From positions 1,612,001 through 1,676,000 of the forward strand of contig OY970256.1 in NCBI GenBank assembly GCA_963715565.1: DNA of 64,000 bases, in the 5' to 3' direction. The translations under genes and the position numbers were made by a program. The notes below the pieces were generated by a model that saw only the letters and a program-made list of their open reading frames with translations, was not told where the DNA came from and ran no database searches. This document shows, in pieces, positions 1 to 8,588 of the stretch (the stretch's first letter is position 1; each line of letters begins with the position of its first letter). The DNA is from JACVRN01 sp963715565. GTDB lineage: Bacteria > Acidobacteriota > Blastocatellia > Pyrinomonadales > Pyrinomonadaceae.

Positions 1-272
1 GGCGCGAGCCGACGACGCGCGGGGCCGGCACGCTCTACATCACGCTCCGCCAGACACAGAGCGACGAGCCCTTTCTAATGCCGCTCACAGTGGAGTTCAC
101 GATGCAGGGAGCACCGGCACGGCGCGAAACGCTCAAGCCCACCGGCAAAGAAACGACGGCACGTTTCGATCTCCCGCACCGCCCCTCAAGCGTGCGCCTT
201 GACCCCGACGATTTCATCTTAAAAGAATTGCTATTGAAAGAAGCCCCGCGCCGCTCACCCGCCACACGCTAA
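1..272 (+). CDS. M1-family aminopeptidase, C-terminal fragment
   Basis: The reading frame is open from the window edge (first full codon at base 3) to a TAA at 270-272, about 89 codons. The visible residues match the C-terminal end typical of gluzincin M1 aminopeptidases: a beta-rich stretch with LRQTQSDEPFLMPLTVEF, then a segment ending in RLDPDDFILKELL, where M1 enzymes normally end their beta-sandwich with a 'P..v.lDPd..lL' pattern. The zinc site (HExxH...E) would lie upstream and cannot be seen. In the family these are zinc exopeptidases removing N-terminal residues. The stop codon overlaps the first base of a heptamer hairpin (271-366). The assignment rests on the C-terminal pattern only. 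Confidence 0.6.
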   Translation, partial: REPTTRGAGTLYITLRQTQSDEPFLMPLTVEFTMQGAPARRETLKPTGKETTARFDLPHRPSSVRLDPDDFILKELLLKEAPRRSPATR

Positions 273-366
273 AGGCAATGCAAAATGCAAAGTGCAAAAT
301 GATAAATTAAAGAAGCCCTTTTCTTTTCATTCTGCATTTTGCACTCTGACTTTTGCATTGCCTTTT
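271..366. repeat. Heptamer-periodic hairpin H1 (TGCAAAR word)
   Basis: Long imperfect inverted repeat. The left arm (271-315) repeats TGCAAAA/TGCAAAG at about 7-bp spacing; the right arm (316-366) is its complement with TTTTGCA/TTTGCAC words. The left arm begins inside the TAA stop of the upstream peptidase gene. It could fold as a terminator-like stem. Confidence 0.8.
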
Positions 367-477
367 CTGCTATACTCCACGCCCACATCGGGCCGGGGTT
401 GAGAGAAAGCTCCCGTGTATCACACCGCTTAAAGCTCCGGTCGTCTCGCGTTTCATGTTCGAGAAAGGAACAAATGC

Positions 478-972
478 GTGAGCCTCCCTAAACGACATTG
501 CCTGTTTCTGTTGCTGTCATGTTTTATCCTGTTCGCCGGGTGTTCGAGCGGCCTGCTGGGATCGACCAGCGCCTGTGCTTACCTCAAAGAGGCGGACGCG
601 GAAAAAATTCTGGGCGAGCCTGTGCGCCTCGAATCGCAAACGGACGCGCCCGACCAGAGCACTTGCATCTACGCAAGCACCAGAGAAGGCAGCGCCAACA
701 GCGTGCAGCTCACCCTTCAGGTTTTCCCCTCGGAAGAACACGTCAAGTCCGCCGAAGAGATAGCCCGTAGCGTAAAGGCGAAAACGGCGACGATTGAAGA
801 AGTGAGCGGCATCGGCGACGCTGCGTGGTTGGAAAAGAACAATTCGTCCCTCACGCTACACGTGCGTAAGGGCAAGAAGGCATTTTTAATCAGCGCGCTT
901 GGCAGCACGGATCGCGCCCCTTCGCTTGATGAAATGAAGCGTGTCGCGTCCATCATCGTTAACCGCGTCTAG
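478..972 (+). CDS. Small lipoprotein, DUF3558-like
   Basis: 164 residues from a GTG start preceded by AAAGGA about 8 bases upstream; an ATG four bases earlier is in another frame and stops after five codons. The N-terminus is a lipoprotein signal: basic KRH, hydrophobic core, lipobox LFAGC. Two further cysteines (in ACAYL and TCIYAS) flank a short alpha/beta region followed by EEVSGIGDAAWLE and a strand-rich tail, which resembles the small DUF3558-type lipoproteins that bind no known ligand. The product is probably anchored to a membrane facing the periplasm. It may be transcribed with the next gene, which starts 54 bases downstream. No enzymatic motif is visible. Confidence 0.65.
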   Translation: MSLPKRHCLFLLLSCFILFAGCSSGLLGSTSACAYLKEADAEKILGEPVRLESQTDAPDQSTCIYASTREGSANSVQLTLQVFPSEEHVKSAEEIARSVKAKTATIEEVSGIGDAAWLEKNNSSLTLHVRKGKKAFLISALGSTDRAPSLDEMKRVASIIVNRV

Positions 973-1026
973 CCGGTAGAGAGCGACTGGCCGGTTTATC
1001 CTGCCCCGAAAGGAGGCAAAGCAAGC

Positions 1027-1473
1027 GTGGCTCTTGATCCGCTTATCAGCAAAGCGCTCGTTGCGTTCGGCATCGCGGCTGGCCTCATAGGTCTCGTCGT
1101 CGTTGCCATCGTCATCGTCGGTGTCATCGCGACTTACGACCCGGAGTTTTCGCAGAAGTACGAAACCCGTCGCGGCGAAGGACGCGAGTACGGTCAGAGC
1201 ACGGACCAGCAGGGCTGCATGAAGGAAGGCTTGTCGCGCGCCCGTGGGATCAATTTTTTAGACGTCAACGCGCTCACCCTGAACAGTGGTTTTGTAGAGG
1301 AGTGCTTGAAGGCGAGCCGCCCCACGCCCGGCTTCTGCAACGGCGTGCCCTCTTTCTGGAGCTTTAAGGATGACGAGTGGAAGACGGCGCAATGCCGCAA
1401 AGCCGGGATGGATGAATTCAAGACCGGCTGCACGGCTGTCTTTCAGGACCAGATTGATTTTTGCGATAACTAA
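1027..1473 (+). CDS. Single-pass membrane protein with Cys-rich outer domain
   Basis: 148 residues from a GTG start with a strong AAAGGAGG ribosome binding site nine bases upstream. Residues about 10-37 form one long hydrophobic helix (alternating I/V/A/G). It is followed by a polar domain of about 110 residues holding seven cysteines spaced through the chain (for example GCMKEG, EECLKA, FCNGV, QCRKAG, GCTAVF, FCDN), suggesting disulfides outside the cytoplasm. I recognise no family. It follows a small lipoprotein with a short gap, so the two may be co-expressed envelope proteins. Confidence 0.55.
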   Translation: MALDPLISKALVAFGIAAGLIGLVVVAIVIVGVIATYDPEFSQKYETRRGEGREYGQSTDQQGCMKEGLSRARGINFLDVNALTLNSGFVEECLKASRPTPGFCNGVPSFWSFKDDEWKTAQCRKAGMDEFKTGCTAVFQDQIDFCDN

Positions 1474-1509
1474 ATTGAAAGCACACGCTTGCCTGATAGC
1501 ACCGCACGC

Positions 1510-1962
1510 ATGAGCCACGAAGAACAATTCCTGCGCGAAGCCCTCCGGCTGGCAGAGCAGTCACGCGCGCATGGCAATCATCCCTTCGGCGCGTTGCTCG
1601 TGATAGACACGCGAGTCGCACTCCGCGCCGAAAACACCGTCAACACAGACCGCAACCCGACGGGCCACGCCGAAACCAATCTCATCAAAACAGCCCTCGC
1701 CCTTCTCACGCCCGAACAACTCTCGCGCGCCACGCTCTACACAAGCTGCGAGCCCTGCGCCATGTGCACAGGCGCGCTCTACTGGTCCGGCATCAGAAAA
1801 TTGGTCTACGCGCTCCCCTGCGAAGAACTGGCAAAGCTCGCAGGAGACGATTTTCTAATCCCCTGCCGCGAGCTGCTCTCACGCACACGCGAAACAGTCG
1901 AAATCACAGGCCCGCTCCTGCTTGACGAAGCGCGCAAGGTCCACGAAGATTATTGGAGATAG
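1510..1962 (+). CDS. Cytidine/deoxycytidylate deaminase-fold nucleoside deaminase
   Basis: The zinc-dependent deaminase signature is complete: HAETN supplies the zinc-binding His and catalytic Glu, and PCAMC supplies the two zinc-binding cysteines about 35 residues later. Length (150 residues from the ATG) and the ending '...HEDYWR' fit the tadA/guanine-deaminase branch of small hydrolytic deaminases rather than riboflavin enzymes. A TTG seven codons upstream (1489) could also start translation; neither has a convincing ribosome binding site, so the ATG before SHEEQF is chosen. Substrate cannot be fixed from sequence: guanine, cytosine or a tRNA adenosine are possible, and the PCAMCTGALYWSG context leans to free-base or nucleoside deaminases. 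Confidence 0.8.
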   Translation: MSHEEQFLREALRLAEQSRAHGNHPFGALLVIDTRVALRAENTVNTDRNPTGHAETNLIKTALALLTPEQLSRATLYTSCEPCAMCTGALYWSGIRKLVYALPCEELAKLAGDDFLIPCRELLSRTRETVEITGPLLLDEARKVHEDYWR

Positions 1963-2067
1963 GTTTCCGCATAGGTCTTTACCGGTGGCAAATATTACGC
2001 CTCCTATATGTCAGAGGCTTCGAGAGGTTTGCGCCCGATATACTACATCTCACATAGGAGAGAAAAT

Positions 2068-2514
2068 ATGGAACTAACTCTCACCCGAATAAAATATAAA
2101 GACCTAAACGCAAGGCAAAGAGAAAATTACAATTATCAAAAACTGTCTGCCGCACTGGCTGATTACGGCTTTGTCACAATGCGGCTGAGTTCCGACTGGA
2201 GAGGCGCTGACCTCATCGCACAGCACATTGATGGCGAAACCTTTTTAAAAATACAGTTGAAGGGGCGTTTTACGTTCTGTAAGCACTATATAAAGAAAGA
2301 CCTTCACATAGCTTTTCCTCGTAATAACGATTGGTATCTTTACCCTCACGACGAGCTTTTAGAAAAAGTACATAAGATAAACGGATTCAAGGATACTCCT
2401 TCTTGGACTGAAAAAGGTATCTTCTCATGTCAGTCACTCAGTAAAAGGTTATTCAGGCTTCTCAATCAATATCAAATTGAACCGCGCCAAAAAGAGCTAA
2501 ATTTACATGATTAA
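2068..2514 (+). CDS. PD-(D/E)XK-like nuclease-fold hypothetical protein
   Basis: 148 residues from an ATG with TAGGAGAG five bases upstream; an in-frame ATG at 2008 lacks such a site. The segment SSDWRGADLIA followed by GETFLKIQLKGR has the D...(E/Q)xK spacing of PD-(D/E)XK nucleases, and the region after it (HYIKKDLHIAFPRNNDWYLYPHDELL) resembles small proteins of this fold found on mobile islands. I cannot name a family or a target. The gene is visibly AT-rich compared with its neighbours, with many AAA/ATA codons, and lies just ahead of a toxin-antitoxin pair and an insertion sequence, which suggests horizontal gain. It might equally be an inactive fold member. Confidence 0.5.
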   Translation: MELTLTRIKYKDLNARQRENYNYQKLSAALADYGFVTMRLSSDWRGADLIAQHIDGETFLKIQLKGRFTFCKHYIKKDLHIAFPRNNDWYLYPHDELLEKVHKINGFKDTPSWTEKGIFSCQSLSKRLFRLLNQYQIEPRQKELNLHD

Positions 2515-2742
2515 TAATCAACCTTTGGCCCAACTTGATAGTCGACAAGAAAAGTTTTTCGAGCTTGTAATAGAAGTTTGTAATTACAATGCCGCATCTG
2601 GCAACACATTCAACCCGACCGCTCGATAGCAACTCTTTCAAGCTGCTCTGTAAATCAGGTAAAATGCTGCCTCACTCGGCGCAGATAGTTAGAATACTAG
2701 ACGCCTGTTGAATATGCGGTAAGGTAATTTTGAGGACTGAGT

Positions 2743-2952
2743 ATGAGAATTTATAACTACGTTGTCGAAAAATGCTCCGACACAGACCTGTACGTCGGTT
2801 ACGTACCCGGATTTCCCGGTGCTCATAGTCAGGCCGAGACGCTTGATGAATTGCAGCATAATATGCAAGAGGTGATTGAAATGCTGCTCGAAGACGGCGA
2901 GCCGAATCTGGAAGCTGAATTCGTAGGGATGCAGACAGTAAAGGTCGCCTAA
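2743..2952 (+). CDS. hicB: HicB-family antitoxin
   Basis: 69 residues with the short HicB partial RNase H-like fold: an N-terminal strand (MRIYNYVVEKC), then YVGYVPGFPGAHSQAETLDELQHNMQEVIEMLLEDGE, which is the standard HicB core (GYVPxFPGxxSxGxTxxEAxxN). No C-terminal DNA-binding extension is present, so this is the minimal form. In the family it binds and neutralises the HicA mRNA interferase. The gene stops two bases before the start of hicA, so translation is probably coupled. The order is antitoxin first, the reverse of the E. coli hicAB order but common elsewhere. Confidence 0.85.
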   Translation: MRIYNYVVEKCSDTDLYVGYVPGFPGAHSQAETLDELQHNMQEVIEMLLEDGEPNLEAEFVGMQTVKVA

Positions 2953-2954
2953 AG

Positions 2955-3179
2955 ATGGGTAAGCACCCTGTTCTGAAACCCAGAGAGGTAACCGCTATTT
3001 TGGAGAGGCTTGGCTTTGTAGAAGTTCGACAGCACGGCTCACATAAACAGTATCGTCATGTCGATGGACGTAGCACAACAGTTCCGTTTCATGGAGGCCG
3101 CGACATCTCACCTATTCTCTTGCGACAAATTGCAAAAGACATTGGTCTTACTATCGAAGAGATGTTGAAACATAAGTAA
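2955..3179 (+). CDS. hicA: HicA-family mRNA interferase toxin
   Basis: 74 residues with the complete HicA double-stranded-RNA-binding-like fold: LKPREVTAILERLGFVEVRQHGSHKQYRH, in which the GSHkxyrh histidine is the catalytic residue of the family, then VPFHGGRDISPILLRQIAKDIGL. HicA toxins cleave mRNA and arrest growth until HicB neutralises them. It follows hicB by two bases. All expected residues are present, so the toxin looks intact. The pair lies in an AT-rich island with a nuclease-like gene and an IS110 element. Confidence 0.88.
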   Translation: MGKHPVLKPREVTAILERLGFVEVRQHGSHKQYRHVDGRSTTVPFHGGRDISPILLRQIAKDIGLTIEEMLKHK

Positions 3180-3239
3180 CGGCTTCCAAATCAAGACCGT
3201 TTTAACCTAACACCTCGCCGGCAAATTCCTTTCATCATT

Positions 3240-4560
3240 TTCTTGTTCGCTAATCTCAAATGTTTTAAGCTCTGCACAGGTTAGATACTGTGTTGAGAGT
3301 CAAGCAGATTTTGCCCACTCTGGATCGAATGGCTGACCATTCTTCAACACACCGTAAGCAAGATGTACGAGCTTGCGCATCACGGCGCAGATCACACTCA
3401 TCTTGCTTTTGCCACGTGCTCGCAAGCCCTCGGCCCATGCTTGGAAGAACGGGCTGCACCGCAGCGCCGTGATCGCCGGAAAGTAGAGTGCTCGCCGCAG
3501 CCTCGCATTCCCGATCTTTGACAGACGGGTACGCCCCCTGACACTCGTTCCTGACTGACGCTCTCGCGGCACAAGGCCCGCATAAGCGGCGACCTGGCGT
3601 GCGCTACGGTACTGCTTGATCTCTGTGATCTCTGAAAGCAACAGCGCGGCGGTCGTCTCGGCGATGCCTGGGATAGAGTCTAACAACTCGCTCTGCTGCT
3701 TGAGTGTTGGATGATTGTTGATGTGTTGGCGGATCAACTCTTCTGTGCGCTTGATCTGAGTGTGGAGATGATTGAGCAGGTCTTCGACACTCTCGCGCAC
3801 AACCTCAACCGTGATGCCTGAAGAAAGGCGATTCTCTTCCATGACTTTCATCTCGATGAGTGACTCCAAGCGGCGGACAAGTGCTTGTAGTTCTCTCACT
3901 TCTGCGGGCAGTGGCATCCATCTGGGAGGCGCTTGGGCGAGGCAAAAGCGTGAGATCAGCTCAGCATCAATGCGGTCTGTCTTGGTGCGTGAAAGTCGGC
4001 TTGCGGCGAAGGCTTTGACGGCAGCCGGGTTGATGACGCTCACCGTGTGACCCGCCTCGTGCAGAAAGAGCGACAGCGCCTCGCCGTAAGAGCCAGTGGC
4101 TTCGAGGCAGGCATGGACGCTCTCGACCCGTTGCTTGGAGAGCCAGTCACGCAGTTGCTCAAAGCCTGCTGAGGTGTTCGGGAAGACTTTGTGCTTGAGT
4201 TTACCGCTTGGCTGGATGAGACAGGCATTGAACTTGAGTTTCGAGATGTCAATGCCTGGTGCCGGTGCTGTCATGGTGGTGAACTCCTCTCGAATGAGAT
4301 GCGGCGCGGGCCAAACTTGCAGATACAAGCTCTGCTTCACGGAGCAAGCGGCTTAGGATACTGTCCGACCTCTGAGCGCTGCACGGGATGGATACCGGGA
4401 GCTTTACTAACCCACTGACTCTTGTGGTCATAATTCAGGCACAGCTTCTCCGGCATCCTTTGCGACTCAAGCTTGCCGCTTGAGCCGACTTCAGTCAACA
4501 TACAAATTCAGGCTGTCGGCGCTTGCCCTGGGGTCGCTCAGAATTTTTTCAGAAAAAACT
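3240..4560 (-). mobile_element. IS110-family insertion sequence (ends approximate)
   Basis: Contains a full-length DEDD transposase gene and, upstream of it on the same strand, a non-coding leader of several hundred bases, the layout of the IS110 group. These elements lack perfect terminal repeats, so the exact ends cannot be read from one copy; the limits given are estimates. It lies between hicA and a protein kinase gene without interrupting either. Confidence 0.5.
3300..4274 (-). CDS. IS110-family transposase
   Basis: About 324 residues from an ATG preceded by GAGAGGAG. The N-terminal RuvC-like DEDD domain starts GIDISKLKFNACL (first Asp), then ACLEATGSYGEAL (Glu) and SRTKTDRIDAELISRFC (last two Asp). 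The C-terminal transposase_20 domain has LLDSIPGIAETTAALLLSEI, AAYAGLVPRERQSG and the serine-containing SKIGNARLRRALYFPA. Both domains look intact. IS110 recombinases act with an RNA encoded in the element's own non-coding end to choose donor and target sites. The frame extends 22 codons further upstream, but the internal ATG has the ribosome binding site and the natural DEDD start. Confidence 0.92.
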   Translation of the reverse strand: MTAPAPGIDISKLKFNACLIQPSGKLKHKVFPNTSAGFEQLRDWLSKQRVESVHACLEATGSYGEALSLFLHEAGHTVSVINPAAVKAFAASRLSRTKTDRIDAELISRFCLAQAPPRWMPLPAEVRELQALVRRLESLIEMKVMEENRLSSGITVEVVRESVEDLLNHLHTQIKRTEELIRQHINNHPTLKQQSELLDSIPGIAETTAALLLSEITEIKQYRSARQVAAYAGLVPRERQSGTSVRGRTRLSKIGNARLRRALYFPAITALRCSPFFQAWAEGLRARGKSKMSVICAVMRKLVHLAYGVLKNGQPFDPEWAKSA

Positions 4561-4740
4561 CAGGGGCCGCTAAATATTTCTCTTGCTTCCGCAAATTATA
4601 GTTCTAGCCTGTTGAGTCTTGCCTCGCGAACATAACTCGACAACAGCACGCGACGGGTGCTGAAGATGATGAAAATCAAGCTCTTGGAAATTTGTCGCTG
4701 ACAGGCTTTTGCGGGCCTGATTGATGGAAGAATTATTGGC
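4275..4740. other. Non-coding leader of the IS110 element and kinase promoter region
   Basis: No convincing gene in about 466 bases. It holds a stem-loop at 4466-4484 (CTCAAGC, loop TTGCC, GCTTGAG) and a second weak palindrome near 4532-4560. In the IS110 group the guide (bridge) RNA is encoded in the non-coding end upstream of the transposase, so the part nearest the transposase is the place to look. The remainder up to 4740 should contain the promoter of the kinase gene. Confidence 0.45.
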
Positions 4741-7700
4741 ATGAGTTTTCTACAGCCTACACAGACGCTGAAGCATTACAGGGTCGTTAAAAAACTTGGA
4801 CAGGGCGGGATGGGGCACGTCTATCTGGCCGAAGACACAAAGCTGGGCCGTCATGTCGCCATCAAGCTCCTGCCGGAGGAGACTACGAAAGACGAGCGCG
4901 CGAAGTCGCGGCTCTTGCAGGAGGCGCGCTCGGCGTCGGCCCTGAATCATGCCAACATCGTGACCATCTATTCCATAGACGATCACGACGGCGTGGACTT
5001 CATCGTCATGGAGTACATAGAAGGCGAGACTTTGAGAAAGGTGGTCGAGCAAGGGCCGCTTGATCTACTGCCGATGCTCGACGTGGGCGCGCAGATTGCC
5101 GACGCGCTCGCCGCCGCGCATGCGGTCGGCATTGTTCATCGCGACATCAAGTCTGAGAACATACTGCTGACCAGTAGCTTTCAACCGAAGGTGCTTGATT
5201 TCGGCTTAGCCAAAATGTCTCAGACGAGTTTGAGCGCGATAGACCAGGAGGCTCCGACCAAGATTGACTTGACGGGGGCGGGCGTCGTCCTCGGCACGGT
5301 CTATTACATGTCGCCGGAACAGACGCGCGGCGAGCCCCTTGATTCTCGTTCCGATATCTTCTCGCTCGGCTGTGTGTTGTACGAAACGGCTACGGGGACG
5401 CTGCCCTTTCGCGGCCCGAGCATCCTCTCCATCGCGCACGACATAGCTTCTGTAGACCCCGTGCCGCCGAGCAGGATTCGCCCCGGTCTCCCCATGGAAT
5501 TCGACATGATAGTCGAGCGTGCGCTGGCGAAAGACCGCGAGCGCAGGTACAGGTCCGCGGCTGAATTGGCCGAAGCCTTGCGCTCTCTGAAAGGGGTTTC
5601 AGCGGAGGGCCTTCAAAGCCTGAAAGACCTCGCCGAATCTTCGCGTGCCGATGCGGAGCCGGAATCATTCGTCGGGCGCGAGCCGGAATTGACGAAGCTC
5701 AACGAGCTATTAGCGCAGAGCGTAAACGGCGCGGGCCGCGTCGTCTTTATCACGGGCGAGCCCGGCATCGGTAAAAGTTCCCTTGTGCGTGAGTTCCTGC
5801 GGCGCTCGCGTAAGCAGCACGTCGGCATCACCATCGCGCACGGGCGGAGCGTCGAGCAGTACGGCACGGGGGAAGCTTACCTGCCGTTTCTGGAAGCCAT
5901 CGGCTCGCTCCTCACAGGCCCGCACCGCGAGCGCATCATCGCGCACCTGCGCACCTACGCCCCTACGTGGTGCTTACAATTCCCCGCCGCTTTCGCTTCG
6001 AGCATCGCCATCGAAAAGCTGCAACAGGAAACGGCAGGAGCGAGCAAGGAACGCATGCTGCGCGAGATGGGAGACATGCTCGCCGCGCTCTCTACCAGCT
6101 CGCCCGTGATTCTTCTACTCGAAGATTTACATTGGTCCGACCCTTCCAGCGTAGACTTGCTGCGTCATCTTGCTCATCGCTTCGACGACCAGCGCCTGTT
6201 GATTATCGGAACGGTCAGACAGGAAGAATTAGAGTTGACGGGGCACCCGCTCAAGATGTGCAAGCTGGAGATGCAGGCGCACAAAACATCCGAAGAGGTC
6301 GCGCTCGGCTCTCTGGCGCAGGCGCACATCACCAGCTATCTCGACTCGAATTTCAGGCCGAATGATTTCCCCAGAGATTTGACCGCGCTTATCTACAACA
6401 AGACGGAAGGTCATCCGCTGTTCGCCATCAGCCTCATACAGTTCTTAGCCGAGAGCGGCGACATTACCAGAGTGAATGAGCGCTGGTCGCTCGCGCGTCC
6501 ACTTTCCAAGATGGGCCTGGAAGCTCCCGAAAATGTAAGGAGCATGATTCGCAAGAAGATTCAGGCGCTCGCTGAAGAAGACCGTCGCGCTCTACAGTAC
6601 GCCAGCGTCGAAGGCGAGGAGTTTCTCTCGACGGTCGCGGCCAAGCTGCTCGGCATTGACGACCTTGACTTGGAAGAACGGCTCGCCACGGTCGAGCGAA
6701 CACACGGATTGATAGAAGCTCGCGGTGAAGAGGAATTGCCGGACGGAAGCCTCGCCACGCGTTATCGCTTCGCTCACGCTCTGTATCAGGACGTGTTGTA
6801 CGGAGACCTTGTAGCCAAGCGGCGCGTTCTACTGCATCGTCAGGCCGGAGAACAACTGGCGCTGCATCACGGAAGGCGAGCGCCGCGCATCGCCGCCAAG
6901 CTCGCCGTGCATTTCGAGCGCGGGCGCGAATTCCCGCGCGCCATAGAATATCTGATCCACGCGGGCGACAACGCCGCGCGTCTATACGCCAACACAGAGG
7001 CCGCGGAGCACTACGGCCACGCGCTCAAGCTGGTCAAGAAAAACGAGGACGACAATCAGGACGAGACGCGGCTCACGCTCTATCACAAACGCGGCAAGAT
7101 TAATTTCGCGCTCGGTAAATTCCAGAAATCCGTGGATGATTTTACGGAGATGCTTGAAGTAGCGCGCAAGCTTGGCTCGACCGCACAGGAATCTGCGGCG
7201 CTGAACGCGCTCAACATGACGCTCTTTTATTCTCATCGTCTGGATGAGATTACAGCGCGCGCAGACGAGATACTGCGCACGGCGGAACGCGCCGGGAGCG
7301 AATCCCTGCGCATAGAGGCGATGCTGATTCTGGCCTTAAAGCATCTAGGCGACGGCGAGCTTGATAAAGCAAGACCGATGCTTGACCAGATAGTGGAAGG
7401 CGCACGCAAGCTTAATCATCAATCAATTTTGCTCTCCAGCCTTGCGTGGCGCGGCCTCGTGCATTTCTTCCAGACGGAATATCCAGAGGCCGAAGAGATG
7501 CTCAAGGAGACGCAGAGCCTCGCCACAGAGATGCGTGACAGCTTCTTCCTGCTCGAAAGTTATTTTGTGCTGGGGATGGTGCGCGGCAACCTCGGGCGCA
7601 TGTCCGAAGCGCTTGAGACCTTTCGCGAAGGGCTTGAGCTGTCGAGCCGTTATGAGGAAGCGTTCTGGGGGCCGCGCATGCCAAACTGCGTCGGCTGGAT

Positions 7701-8361
7701 TTACAGAGAGCTACAAGATTTCTCGCGCGCGATTGAGCACGACGAGCGCGGTCTCAAAATAGGTCAAGAGGTCAACGTGCTGGAAGCTCAGGCAAACTCC
7801 CTGATTAATCTGGGGATTGATCGCGGGCGTGCGGGCCTTGAAAGCGAAAGCACTATGGAAGCTTTTCGCGAAGTCGAAGCTATCTTCCAGCAGGATTCGT
7901 GGTTTCGCTGGCGCTACTCAATACGGCTTCACGCCGGAAAGAGCGAGCACTGGCTGGCACAGGGCGACCTTGATAAAGCGGAAGAATATGCGCGCCGCCT
8001 GCTCGAAGTGGCAACACACTACGGCGCGCGCAAATACAAAGCAGTCGCGCACAAGCTCCTTTCGGAAGTGGCCCTCGCACGCAATAACACGGACGCGGCG
8101 GAAGCGGAATTAAACTCTGCGCTCGCTCAACTGGAAACACATCCCGTCCTGATTGTCGCTTGGAAAGTCTACGCTGCGCTCGGCGACTTGCACGCGCGCA
8201 AGGGTAACACACAGGGCGCGCGCGAAGCCTTCGCACGCGCGGTCTCGACCATCAACACAATCGCTGACGGCGTCACAGACGACGAGCAACGCGCCCTCTT
8301 TATGAGTTCGCCCGCCATCCGAAAGGTGCTGGAAAGCAACGGCGAATTTGTTGAAGCTTAA
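4741..8361 (+). CDS. Ser/Thr protein kinase with AAA ATPase and TPR domains (PknK-like)
   Basis: 1206 residues. A Hanks-type kinase domain occupies about 13-280: glycine loop GQGGMGHVYLAED, VAIKLL lysine at 42, HRDIKSENIL (133-142), DFGLAKM (153-159) and GTVYYMSPEQ, so it should be catalytically active. An ATPase domain starts near 309 (SFVGREPELTKL), with Walker A GEPGIGKSS at about 339 and Walker B VILLLEDLHWSD near 460. From about 700 to the end are TPR-type helical repeats. There is no clear membrane segment, so the protein is probably cytosolic. This resembles mycobacterial PknK, in which the ATPase/TPR part senses or assembles and the kinase signals. Monocistronic by spacing; target unknown. 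Confidence 0.88.
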   Translation: MSFLQPTQTLKHYRVVKKLGQGGMGHVYLAEDTKLGRHVAIKLLPEETTKDERAKSRLLQEARSASALNHANIVTIYSIDDHDGVDFIVMEYIEGETLRKVVEQGPLDLLPMLDVGAQIADALAAAHAVGIVHRDIKSENILLTSSFQPKVLDFGLAKMSQTSLSAIDQEAPTKIDLTGAGVVLGTVYYMSPEQTRGEPLDSRSDIFSLGCVLYETATGTLPFRGPSILSIAHDIASVDPVPPSRIRPGLPMEFDMIVERALAKDRERRYRSAAELAEALRSLKGVSAEGLQSLKDLAESSRADAEPESFVGREPELTKLNELLAQSVNGAGRVVFITGEPGIGKSSLVREFLRRSRKQHVGITIAHGRSVEQYGTGEAYLPFLEAIGSLLTGPHRERIIAHLRTYAPTWCLQFPAAFASSIAIEKLQQETAGASKERMLREMGDMLAALSTSSPVILLLEDLHWSDPSSVDLLRHLAHRFDDQRLLIIGTVRQEELELTGHPLKMCKLEMQAHKTSEEVALGSLAQAHITSYLDSNFRPNDFPRDLTALIYNKTEGHPLFAISLIQFLAESGDITRVNERWSLARPLSKMGLEAPENVRSMIRKKIQALAEEDRRALQYASVEGEEFLSTVAAKLLGIDDLDLEERLATVERTHGLIEARGEEELPDGSLATRYRFAHALYQDVLYGDLVAKRRVLLHRQAGEQLALHHGRRAPRIAAKLAVHFERGREFPRAIEYLIHAGDNAARLYANTEAAEHYGHALKLVKKNEDDNQDETRLTLYHKRGKINFALGKFQKSVDDFTEMLEVARKLGSTAQESAALNALNMTLFYSHRLDEITARADEILRTAERAGSESLRIEAMLILALKHLGDGELDKARPMLDQIVEGARKLNHQSILLSSLAWRGLVHFFQTEYPEAEEMLKETQSLATEMRDSFFLLESYFVLGMVRGNLGRMSEALETFREGLELSSRYEEAFWGPRMPNCVGWIYRELQDFSRAIEHDERGLKIGQEVNVLEAQANSLINLGIDRGRAGLESESTMEAFREVEAIFQQDSWFRWRYSIRLHAGKSEHWLAQGDLDKAEEYARRLLEVATHYGARKYKAVAHKLLSEVALARNNTDAAEAELNSALAQLETHPVLIVAWKVYAALGDLHARKGNTQGAREAFARAVSTINTIADGVTDDEQRALFMSSPAIRKVLESNGEFVEA

Positions 8362-8447
8362 AACGCGACCTGTCAAAATCCGCGTCCGAATAATTTGAGG
8401 CCGTGGCTCCTCGCTTCAACAGCCACTAACCCCGTGTGGAGGTCTAT

Positions 8448-8588
8448 ATGACAGCTTGCCGCCCGGCATATAGCTGGTGTCTTAAATTATTGACAATCAC
8501 AGCGGAGGTGATTATCTTGCTGGCGCTCATGAATTCTTGGTGCTTGAGGCTGGACGATGATGACGGAAGAGCGAAGGCAGGCCCGTAG
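8448..8588 (+). CDS. Possible small hydrophobic peptide
   Basis: A 46-codon frame starts with an ATG five bases after GGAGGTC, a good ribosome binding site. It encodes a peptide with a hydrophobic middle (LLTITAEVIILLALM) and an acidic tail with four Asp in a row. It runs 32 bases into the next gene in another frame. Short length and lack of homology knowledge keep this tentative; it could act as a leader controlling the PilZ gene. Confidence 0.25.
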   Translation: MTACRPAYSWCLKLLTITAEVIILLALMNSWCLRLDDDDGRAKAGP

